Shown here piece after piece: positions 1-5,570 of a stretch of 5,629 nucleotides of DNA; within the stretch, counting starts at the first letter, position 1, and each line of letters begins with the position of its first letter. This DNA comes from Undibacterium sp. (lineage in GTDB: Bacteria > Pseudomonadota > Gammaproteobacteria > Burkholderiales > Burkholderiaceae_D): NCBI GenBank assembly GCA_019752975.1, contig JAIELM010000467.1, positions 1-5,629 of the forward strand, read 5' to 3'. A program made the position numbers and the translations under genes. The notes beneath the pieces are model-generated. The model was not told the DNA's origin and ran no database searches. It saw only the letters and a program-made list of their open reading frames with translations.

Positions 1-101
1 TCTTCAACGTTCGCCGATAAATTTACGGAAAGTAACGTTCCTCGATGCGCCCCGGCAGTGCAAATTACGGAACCGTTCCGTCGAATCTCGATTGCTCTCA
101 T
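1..101 (-). CDS. Small hypothetical protein, N-terminal part, cut by window edge
   Basis: Reading leftward from an ATG at 101-99, 33 codons stay open to the window edge. The protein starts MRAIEIRRNG and continues SVICTAGAHRGTLLSVNLSA. An in-frame TAA lies 18 bases upstream of the ATG, with no other usable start between, so the start is fixed if the gene is real. The pattern of a short beta-strand-like opening (IEIRRNG), then a Cys-Thr-Ala-Gly turn, then LLSVNLSANV resembles small hypothetical proteins of proteobacteria that I recall only loosely; I cannot name a family. No clear Shine-Dalgarno sequence precedes the ATG; the upstream DNA is very AT-rich, as promoter regions often are. The gene has the same orientation as the others in the window. 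Function is unknown. The open plus-strand frames over the same bases look less protein-like, but with so few codons this call is only moderate. Confidence 0.5.
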   Translation of the reverse strand, partial: MRAIEIRRNGSVICTAGAHRGTLLSVNLSANVE

Positions 102-208
102 TTTGTATAACTTGTTTTAAAATGAAAAAACCAAAATTAACACATTTTTAAAATTTCATCAACAAAGTTCCAATCCTTTCAAAAGCCGCGCCAGGCCTTG
201 CTGTATTT

Positions 209-238
209 TGTTATACCTGCCTCAAAACAGGTATAACA
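209..238. repeat. Perfect 11-bp inverted repeat with 8-nt spacer
   Basis: The left arm TGTTATACCTG (209-219) is exactly complementary to CAGGTATAACA (228-238), separated by CCTCAAAA. It lies between the stop of the 200-residue gene (327) and the ATG of the left-edge gene (101), about 110 bases upstream of that ATG. No T-run follows the stem on either strand (AAATAC on the minus side, GAGGG on the plus side), so it is not a textbook intrinsic terminator. It could be an operator for a dimeric repressor acting on the left-edge gene, or a transcript-end stabilising hairpin for the 200-residue gene. The symmetry is seen directly; the role is inference. Confidence 0.75.
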
Positions 239-326
239 GAGGGAACCATAAGCGCTGCTTGAGCAGTTTCAAATGTGTTTTTGATTTAAAAATGGGTGTC
301 TTATGTGACAATCAAAAAGTCGCAGT

Positions 327-929
327 TCAACGCACCTCAGCACTCTCCACACGAAACAACTCACACGCCCCCGCACCAGTGTCTTCGCGTGTCAACGAAG
401 ACTGCCAATGCCAACCATCTGGCGCGTTCACGGCTACGAGTTTTCCACGTAAGCGTACCAATTGCCCCGGGCGTACATTTTTCAATATTTTTTCGATTTG
501 ATCGTTGGCCGGAATCATGTGCATATTTGCACTATGACTGGCGATCTCAGCAGGTGGGCGTGGTGGCTGGTTTTCCCATCGATAAGAATAGAATCGATTG
601 CCCTGAGAGATACTCAAGGCCCCCAAAACTTCAGAATCAGACATCGCGCCCCAACCCAAGGCCAAATCCACAGGCGACAAATCGGCCTCGCGACCCGAGC
701 TATACAGCTCTTTAGACAGTACCCGCGCCTCAATATCGAACGCCGCTAAAGCCTTAATCGTATAAGCATCTTTTTGCCACACCTCACCACGATCCAACAT
801 CGTCTGCACAGGATCACTCTGCACCAAGACACCGCTAGCATGAAGCACCGGTTTCTGAGTACGTTGCTGGTACAAATACCAAGACCCGAAGAGGAGCAGT
901 GTAATCACCAACCAGCGCTTTGAAAACAT
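327..929 (-). CDS. Membrane-anchored conserved protein of unknown function, 200 aa
   Basis: The product starts MFSKRWLVITLLLFGSWYLY: a short basic N-terminus and a hydrophobic stretch at about residues 6-20, with no clear signal-peptidase site. It is therefore probably a single-helix anchor with the rest in the periplasm. Three blocks look conserved: GREADLSPVDLALGWGAMSD (79-98), SHSANMHMIPA (131-141) and SSLTREDTGAGACE (177-190). I recall uncharacterised proteins of similar length with these blocks (GWG.MSD, HSANMH.IPA, SSLTREDTGAG.CE) in Pseudomonas and Xanthomonas relatives, but no named function. The His/Asn-rich middle block and the Asp-Thr-Gly-Ala-Gly stretch might be functional sites; that is speculation. 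The only cysteine is Cys189. The segment NVRPGQLVRLRGKLVAVNAP (151-170) reads like an OB-type beta-barrel strand set. The ATG is preceded by AAAGG six bases upstream, which supports this start. It follows a small ORF ending at 963 and has no evident link to the kinase upstream. That it is a real gene is near certain; its function is unknown. Confidence 0.9.
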   Translation of the reverse strand: MFSKRWLVITLLLFGSWYLYQQRTQKPVLHASGVLVQSDPVQTMLDRGEVWQKDAYTIKALAAFDIEARVLSKELYSSGREADLSPVDLALGWGAMSDSEVLGALSISQGNRFYSYRWENQPPRPPAEIASHSANMHMIPANDQIEKILKNVRPGQLVRLRGKLVAVNAPDGWHWQSSLTREDTGAGACELFRVESAEVR

Positions 930-935
930 AAGTAA

Positions 936-940
936 CCTTT
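936..940 (-). promoter_or_regulatory. Ribosome binding site of the 200-aa protein gene
   Basis: On the minus strand AAAGG is followed by the six-base spacer TTACTT and then ATG (929-927). This is a good Shine-Dalgarno match and fixes the start codon. It lies in the 33-base gap after the stop of the small upstream ORF, so the two could be on one transcript. Confidence 0.7.
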
Positions 941-962
941 AAGAAATTAGTCGTGATGATAC

Positions 963-1088
963 CTAGCGCAAAGCGAATTCGTCTAGATCAAAATTTGAAG
1001 TGATGGGATTGGGAGTTGTTTTTGCTGGCAACATGAGTAGAGCGATAAGGGTGACGAAGGTGTACAATTTATGTTTTCTAGTTTTCAT
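963..1088 (-). CDS. Possible small secreted or membrane peptide, 41 aa
   Basis: An ATG at 1088-1086 opens a 41-codon frame ending in TAG at 965-963. The peptide has a basic start (MKTRKHK), a hydrophobic run (LYTFVTLIALLMLPA, residues 8-22) and a polar acidic tail (SNFDLDEFALR). That is the layout of a signal peptide with a short mature part, with a possible cleavage after LPA (20-22), or of a small single-helix membrane protein. An in-frame TGA lies 24 bases upstream and no other start codon intervenes, so the ATG is the only option. Against it: no Shine-Dalgarno sequence precedes the ATG (ACATCCT), and a frame of this length can arise by chance. It sits 115 bases after the kinase stop and 33 bases before the 200-residue gene, all in one direction, so co-transcription with the latter is possible. 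I do not recognise a family. Confidence 0.4.
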   Translation of the reverse strand: MKTRKHKLYTFVTLIALLMLPAKTTPNPITSNFDLDEFALR

Positions 1089-1203
1089 AGGATGTTTGAG
1101 TAGGTAGATTCAACAGCGAAGTGCAACTTATGACTGGAATATGATAGGGTCGAAATGCGACAATGCAGCGAACACTATCAACGACCAAGAGGATAAGAGC
1201 TAA

Positions 1204-4200
1204 TTAACTATCGCTCTTCTCTTCCGGTGCGGTGAGAGGCAAGTCTAGGATAAAGCTTGTGCCCTCATCCACTACGCTCTCGACGCGAATATGCCCACCG
1301 AGCAGGGAGCTGACGATATTGTAAGTGACATTCAAACCAAGGCCAGAACCACCATGCCCTAGCTTGGTGGTAAAGAATGGCTCAAAAATGCGTCCAATAT
1401 TGTCCTCTGAAATACCTGTACCATTATCCTCAAAACGAATCTGTACCCTGTCATTTCCATGCGCTTTTGCGGTAATGCGCATGACACCACCTTGCCTTCC
1501 TTCAAACGCGTGCAGCATGGCATTTTGCAGGAAATTGACTAACACTTGTCCAAGCGGACCAGGATAGCTGGACATCTGTATGTCGTGTGGCATATCAATT
1601 AACAGCTCATGATTTGCCTGTCTTACCTGATTCATCATCGTCGCAACCACCTCTTTCGTGGTGACACACAAATTGAAGTCACGACGCTGGGCACTGGTTT
1701 GATCAACCGCGACTTGTTTAAAGCTGCTGACCAAATTGGCGCTAGTTTTGAGATTGCGCATGAGTAACACGCTGGCATCAAGGGCGTGATTGACGAAGGT
1801 CTTCAGATCCGAGCGCTTCAGCAGCCCAGCTTCTACTTGGCCCGCAAAATCTTGAATATTGTCCTCTAATGAGCTGGCGATTAATAAACTATTTCCCAGT
1901 GGCGTGTTGAGTTCGTGTGCCACACCGGCCACTAAGGAGCCCAAGGCAGCGAGTTTCTCGCGCTCTACCAATTGATCTTGCGCCGTTTGTAATTGAGTAT
2001 AGGCATCTGCGTTATCAATCGCAACGCCCACGTAGGATGCCAAGGTGCCGAGTATGTCCAGATCGGTTTGACTATAGGCATTTTTTTGGTAGCTGTGTAC
2101 GCTGATCACGCCACGAATCTGATTTTTGACGAAGATGGGAACATACATTAACGACAGCGGTGCCTTCGCTACCGTACCATCGGCCAGCAGCCCCAGGCTT
2201 TCATTGCCAGTAGTGAGTTCCAAATCCTCTATATACTGCTGGTACTCATTGTCCAAATCATTGATTAAAATCGATTTTTGATTTTCGATACAACACACCG
2301 GCAATTGATTTTTTTTATTGAAGTCGCGTGTATAAAAACCATAGCGTTTGCCATCTTCCATTCCAAAAGGATACTCAATCACGTCGCTACCCGGCGTGTG
2401 AAAACCAACCCCAAACACGGTCGCATCCATCAATTCATGCACATGACGATACAAGATCTGAACGATCGTCGCGCTCTCAAGATTCGAGGTGATTTCTTTA
2501 CCCACTTCGCTTAATAGAGAAATATTTTTATGGGCTTGTTCGATCTTTTCTTTTTGAGATTCAATCGCGCTCTTTTGTCCTTCTAACTCAATAGTGCGTA
2601 ATGAAACTTGCTCTTCCAAGGTACGTTTTTGCCGTAACAACAAACGTACTCGGAAACGGAAGAACGCGAATATCACAATAAAAATGCTAAGCAGCAGTAA
2701 ACTGCGGAACCACCAGGTTTTCCAAAATGGTGGTGAGATGTGTACGGCTAACGTGATGCCTTCATCGTTCCATATACCGTTTTTGTTACTCGCCTTTACA
2801 TGAAAAAAATAGGTGCCAGAATCGAGATTGGTATAGGTCGCTGAGCGTTTCTTTGCATCGGTTTCCACCCAATTGTCTTGAAATCCCTCTAAGCGATATG
2901 CGTAACGGTTTTCCATCGGGTCCGCATAATGCAATGCCGAAAATTCTAACGTAATGATATTGTCGAGATGGGTTAAGTGGATTTCTTTTAATTCACTGAT
3001 CGTTTTTGGAAAACGACGTACGCCGTTTTCGACCAATTCACTGATCGGCTGATTCGAAATTAAGAAGTCCGTTAGCACGATTTTTGGTGGTACACGATTT
3101 TCGTGAACCTCTTCTGGACGAAAGCGCGTGAGACCGTTCCAACCACCGAAATTCATCAGGCCATCTTCTGAGAGTAAAGCTGCGCCGATCAAATAGGAAC
3201 CGCTGATCATGCCGTCTTTTCCGGTGAAGTTCTTAAACACCCCCGTTTTGGTATCGAGTCGTGAAATTCCGGCGGTGCTGCTAATCCATATATTGCCCGC
3301 TTTGTCTTCTAAAATGCCGCCCACCGATTCTGCGGTACCATTCTTTTGTGTCGCGAAAAAACGGAAACGAATGCCACCGTCTTTGCCTTTTTCCATACGA
3401 TTCAAGCCACCAGAAGTGCCCACCCAAATCGTTCCAGAACTATCTTCAAACAGGGCGTGAATGCGATTGTGACTGATGCTAGTTGTATCCGCATCGGTAT
3501 GTCGAAAATGCACAAAACCGCCGGACTCGCGATCAAATCGATCCAGGCCATTCATCGTCCCAACCCACATCGTTCCTTCACGATCTTCGAGTAAGCCCAT
3601 GGCCCAGTTGTTCGTCACGCTATGGGGGTTATTCGCCTCGTGTCGAAATGTCGTGAAGTTCTTTTGATTGGCCAGCCTACGATGCAGTCCACCACGACTT
3701 GATACCCACATCGCGCCAGTATGATCGATGAGCACTTTTTCGATGTAATTGTCATTGGCATCGGTATTAATGGGGATGGAGCTAAAAAGATTTTTTTGTG
3801 GATCAAAAAATGCCAAACCTGAGCGAGTCGCGATCCACAATTTGTCATCTTTGGTGGCCAGCAAACCGGCGATTTGATTTTCTCGCAAGCTGAATTTATT
3901 CTTCCAGTCTTTTTTCCATGCCTCGACCTGGCGTGTACGCAAATTTATTTTTAAAAGACCACCAGCGTAAGTGCCCAGCCACAGAGAATCTTTACCAGCT
4001 GCCGCAATTGCGCGCACACGGTTGTCGCTGAGGCCTGTAGCATCGTTTTGTAAATGCACATAACGCTGAAAACCACCGCTTGCGAGATCAACTTTACTCA
4101 AGCCAGCAGACTTCGCACCCACCCATAGCACGCCAGTTCGATCTTCAAAAATTTTACTAACGTGATTGTGTAGCAGGCTGTTGCTATCTAAGGGACGATG

Positions 4201-5139
4201 TAGATAAGTTTCGTAGCTTCCAGACTTGACATTATGTTTGATCAGACCGCTATTGACTGTGCCTATCCATAAGCTGCCATGACGGTCTTCAAACAACGTT
4301 TGCACGCGCGCCGCTTTGATGCCCTGTTCGTCAGCCACAGCGCGCGCTTGGAATTTCGTGTCATGGATATTGACCGCAGAAAGCCCATCGTCGGTACCTA
4401 ACCAAAGTGTGCCGTCGGCGCCTAAGGAAAGTGTGCCAATGCTATCTTGTGATGATTTTGGTCGCCCTGGAATATCGATGTTTTTGTGTGTGAATTTCCC
4501 CTCTTTGGGATCGAACATATCCAAGCCTATAGGAGTACCTATCCACAATCGTTTTCCACTGTCTTGAACCATATCGGTGATCAAGTCATCACGTAAGCTA
4601 TCGGCTTGATCTTTTTGATGGCGGTAATCTTTGAATTGATGGGTCTTGAGATCGAAGTGCATTAGACCGTAGTCAGTCGCTAACCACAGGCCATCAGCAC
4701 CGTCACTGATTATGGCAAACACTTTGTAATTGCCGGTTAAGCCGAGCTTAGCGCCGGTGCGCAGATAGTTGGTGAAAGTGCCCGCGTCTCGATCGTAAAA
4801 ACTCAAGCCAGATTGGGTCCCTATCCACATACCACCATCACGATGTTGATAGATCGCCGAAACAAAATTATCAATCAAGGTGGTGGGGTCGCGTGGGTCA
4901 CTACGGAAGGTTTTACTGCGGTAGCCATCAAACTTCAAGAGACCCGCTTGGGTACCAAACCACATGAAGCCTTGTCTATCTTGAAAAATGGCCGTGAGTG
5001 ATTGCTGAACCAGCCCCTCATCCGGGCCAATTCGATCAAACTTGATAGAGCCAAGAGACGAGGCGAAGCCTATTTGAACGACGACGCTCAAATAGAGAAG
5101 ACAAAGCCAATACCGCAGATCATGTCGAAGTTTCAGCAC
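1204..5139 (-). CDS. Two-component sensor histidine kinase with double beta-propeller sensor, Y_Y_Y and GAF domains
   Basis: This is a 1311-residue inner-membrane sensor kinase that should autophosphorylate on His1075 and pass phosphate to a response regulator encoded elsewhere. Order: signal peptide (1-27, hydrophobic 11-26, likely cut after GFA); periplasmic propeller region (about 34-672) with fourteen Reg_prop-type repeats of about 47 residues, thirteen carrying the Trp of the WxGT-like motif (W60, 105, 152, 199, 246, 291, 339, 387, 435, 478, 525, 572, 618) and the last having NFGG instead; Y_Y_Y domain (about 735-800); one membrane helix (about 810-830); coiled coil (about 833-875); GAF domain (about 881-1046, with Cys949-Cys950); HisKA with H-box AGVAHELNTPLG; HATPase with N-box FLQNA (Asn1206), G1 DNGTGI (1238-1243), F-box FEPFFTTK and G2 GHGGSGLGLN. 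All catalytic boxes look intact. There is no receiver or helix-turn-helix domain, unlike Bacteroidetes hybrid systems that share the outer part. Their glycan sensing is known; the ligand here is not. The start is GTG, with CAGG seven bases upstream; an in-frame TGA 15 bases upstream leaves no alternative. Confidence 0.96.
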   Translation of the reverse strand: MLKLRHDLRYWLCLLYLSVVVQIGFASSLGSIKFDRIGPDEGLVQQSLTAIFQDRQGFMWFGTQAGLLKFDGYRSKTFRSDPRDPTTLIDNFVSAIYQHRDGGMWIGTQSGLSFYDRDAGTFTNYLRTGAKLGLTGNYKVFAIISDGADGLWLATDYGLMHFDLKTHQFKDYRHQKDQADSLRDDLITDMVQDSGKRLWIGTPIGLDMFDPKEGKFTHKNIDIPGRPKSSQDSIGTLSLGADGTLWLGTDDGLSAVNIHDTKFQARAVADEQGIKAARVQTLFEDRHGSLWIGTVNSGLIKHNVKSGSYETYLHRPLDSNSLLHNHVSKIFEDRTGVLWVGAKSAGLSKVDLASGGFQRYVHLQNDATGLSDNRVRAIAAAGKDSLWLGTYAGGLLKINLRTRQVEAWKKDWKNKFSLRENQIAGLLATKDDKLWIATRSGLAFFDPQKNLFSSIPINTDANDNYIEKVLIDHTGAMWVSSRGGLHRRLANQKNFTTFRHEANNPHSVTNNWAMGLLEDREGTMWVGTMNGLDRFDRESGGFVHFRHTDADTTSISHNRIHALFEDSSGTIWVGTSGGLNRMEKGKDGGIRFRFFATQKNGTAESVGGILEDKAGNIWISSTAGISRLDTKTGVFKNFTGKDGMISGSYLIGAALLSEDGLMNFGGWNGLTRFRPEEVHENRVPPKIVLTDFLISNQPISELVENGVRRFPKTISELKEIHLTHLDNIITLEFSALHYADPMENRYAYRLEGFQDNWVETDAKKRSATYTNLDSGTYFFHVKASNKNGIWNDEGITLAVHISPPFWKTWWFRSLLLLSIFIVIFAFFRFRVRLLLRQKRTLEEQVSLRTIELEGQKSAIESQKEKIEQAHKNISLLSEVGKEITSNLESATIVQILYRHVHELMDATVFGVGFHTPGSDVIEYPFGMEDGKRYGFYTRDFNKKNQLPVCCIENQKSILINDLDNEYQQYIEDLELTTGNESLGLLADGTVAKAPLSLMYVPIFVKNQIRGVISVHSYQKNAYSQTDLDILGTLASYVGVAIDNADAYTQLQTAQDQLVEREKLAALGSLVAGVAHELNTPLGNSLLIASSLEDNIQDFAGQVEAGLLKRSDLKTFVNHALDASVLLMRNLKTSANLVSSFKQVAVDQTSAQRRDFNLCVTTKEVVATMMNQVRQANHELLIDMPHDIQMSSYPGPLGQVLVNFLQNAMLHAFEGRQGGVMRITAKAHGNDRVQIRFEDNGTGISEDNIGRIFEPFFTTKLGHGGSGLGLNVTYNIVSSLLGGHIRVESVVDEGTSFILDLPLTAPEEKSDS

Positions 5140-5146
5140 CGAAGTA

Positions 5147-5150
5147 CCTG
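5147..5150 (-). promoter_or_regulatory. Ribosome binding site for the kinase GTG start
   Basis: The minus strand reads CAGG, then TACTTCG, then GTG. The seven-base spacing is normal. The next in-frame codons upstream are TCG, ACT, GGT and ACA, followed by the stop TGA (5154-5152), so this weak site and the GTG are the only reasonable start. Confidence 0.6.
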
Positions 5151-5204
5151 TTCAAAGTAACCGAAGACTTACCAAACTCAGCAAAATTGAGCGAAGCAGG
5201 ATTA

Positions 5205-5239
5205 CGTTTGACTTGCATAAATGCGACTTGCCTCAAACG
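5205..5239. promoter_or_regulatory. Compound repeat cluster in kinase leader, possible regulator site
   Basis: CGTTTGA (5205-5211) and its complement TCAAACG (5233-5239) form a 7-bp inverted repeat. Inside it lie two direct copies of GACTTGC (5210-5216 and 5225-5231, period 15) and a small palindrome GCAT-AA-ATGC (5215-5224). The cluster sits 66-100 bases upstream of the kinase start codon, where an operator or 5' UTR structure would be expected. The repeats are seen directly; a binding role is inference, and arms this short can occur by chance. Confidence 0.3.
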
Positions 5240-5316
5240 CGAAAATGTCATACTAAAAATGAAGCAAAAAAGCGAGTAGTTAAGTGTCGATCTGATCTAA
5301 GTATACTAGAGCACAT

Positions 5317-5337
5317 TTGCGTGATGCGCATCAGCAA
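5317..5337. promoter_or_regulatory. Palindrome resembling an FNR/CRP-family site
   Basis: TGATGCGCATCA (5322-5333) is a perfect 12-bp palindrome. It is flanked by TTGC (5317-5320) and GCAA (5334-5337), which extend the symmetry if the single G at 5321 is skipped. The core TGAT-N4-ATCA matches the inner eight specific bases of the known FNR/Anr consensus TTGAT-N4-ATCAA; the outer base pair does not match. It also partly fits the CRP pattern (GTGA-N6-TCA). It lies about 180 bases upstream of the kinase start. Regulator identity is inference. Confidence 0.4.
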
Positions 5338-5358
5338 CTTTTGGGTTTGGTCTATTTC

Positions 5359-5381
5359 GTGGTTTTTTCAGGTGGTTTTTC
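5359..5381. repeat. Tandem direct repeat GTGGTTTTT(T)C
   Basis: GTGGTTTTTTC (5359-5369) and GTGGTTTTTC (5372-5381) are two near-identical copies with a 13-base offset. They lie in the kinase leader next to the FNR/CRP-like palindrome. They could be paired binding sites or chance in a T-rich stretch; no function can be assigned. Confidence 0.45.
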
Positions 5382-5437
5382 GGACGAATCGCAGTTTAAT
5401 GCAAAGCAAAACAGAAAATGCTGCTGCAAACGTTAAC

Positions 5438-5469
5438 AGCGCTTAGTTTTTCGAGGCGTAAAAAGCGCT
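5438..5469. repeat. Imperfect inverted repeat around AGCGCTT
   Basis: AGCGCTT (5438-5444) pairs exactly with AAGCGCT (5463-5469). After a two-base bulge, TTT (5447-5449) can pair with AAA (5460-5462), giving a hairpin with a loop of about ten bases. No T-run follows on either strand, so it is not an obvious terminator. Its role is unknown. Confidence 0.45.
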
Positions 5470-5496
5470 CTGTAATAATGAAAAATAATGCAAATC

Positions 5497-5518
5497 AAAA
5501 AAATGGCCTTCTCGCCAT
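5497..5518 (-). terminator. Weak intrinsic terminator for a gene to the right of the window
   Basis: On the minus strand ATGGC, the six-base loop GAGAAG and GCCAT form a five-base-pair stem followed directly by a run of seven T residues (the first shared with the stem). The plus strand has no T-run after the stem, so it would act only on leftward transcription, which fits a minus-strand gene ending beyond 5629. The stem is short, so efficiency is doubtful. Confidence 0.4.
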
Positions 5519-5570
5519 AAATAGTGCGATAACTTTTAGATTTTGAACATGAGTTGAAAAACGAAAACCC

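Noticed and set aside
2..148. Open plus-strand frames at the left edge as the 3' end of a rightward gene
   Set aside because: Two plus frames are open for 39 and 48 codons, but their translations look unstructured, whereas the minus frame gives a protein-like start with an upstream stop.
209..238. Integron attC recombination site, suggested by the GTTATAC and GTATAAC ends
   Set aside because: The arms do not fit GTTRRRY fully, and the whole element is only 30 bases with no inner L boxes; attC sites are about 57 bases or longer.
296..749. Plus-strand ORFs opposite the 200-residue gene
   Set aside because: They are antisense to a gene with a good ribosome binding site and clear motif blocks; their own sequence is Arg/Pro/Thr-rich without recognisable features.
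1145..1206. Intrinsic terminator just after the kinase stop
   Set aside because: The only hairpin seen there, GTCG-N5-CGAC near 1150-1162, has a 4-bp stem and no T-run, so it is too weak to call.
1325..4567. Many short plus- and minus-strand ORFs within the kinase gene
   Set aside because: All overlap a single intact 1311-codon frame whose domains are continuous from signal peptide to ATPase; none has independent support.
5300..5307. Promoter -10 element TATACT for the kinase
   Set aside because: The hexamer is good but part of a palindrome, so it appears on both strands; neither strand has a convincing -35 box at 16-18 bases.
5213..5446. 77-residue plus-strand ORF upstream of the kinase
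   Set aside because: It lacks a ribosome binding site, has a random-looking composition and covers the repeat-rich leader of the divergent kinase gene.
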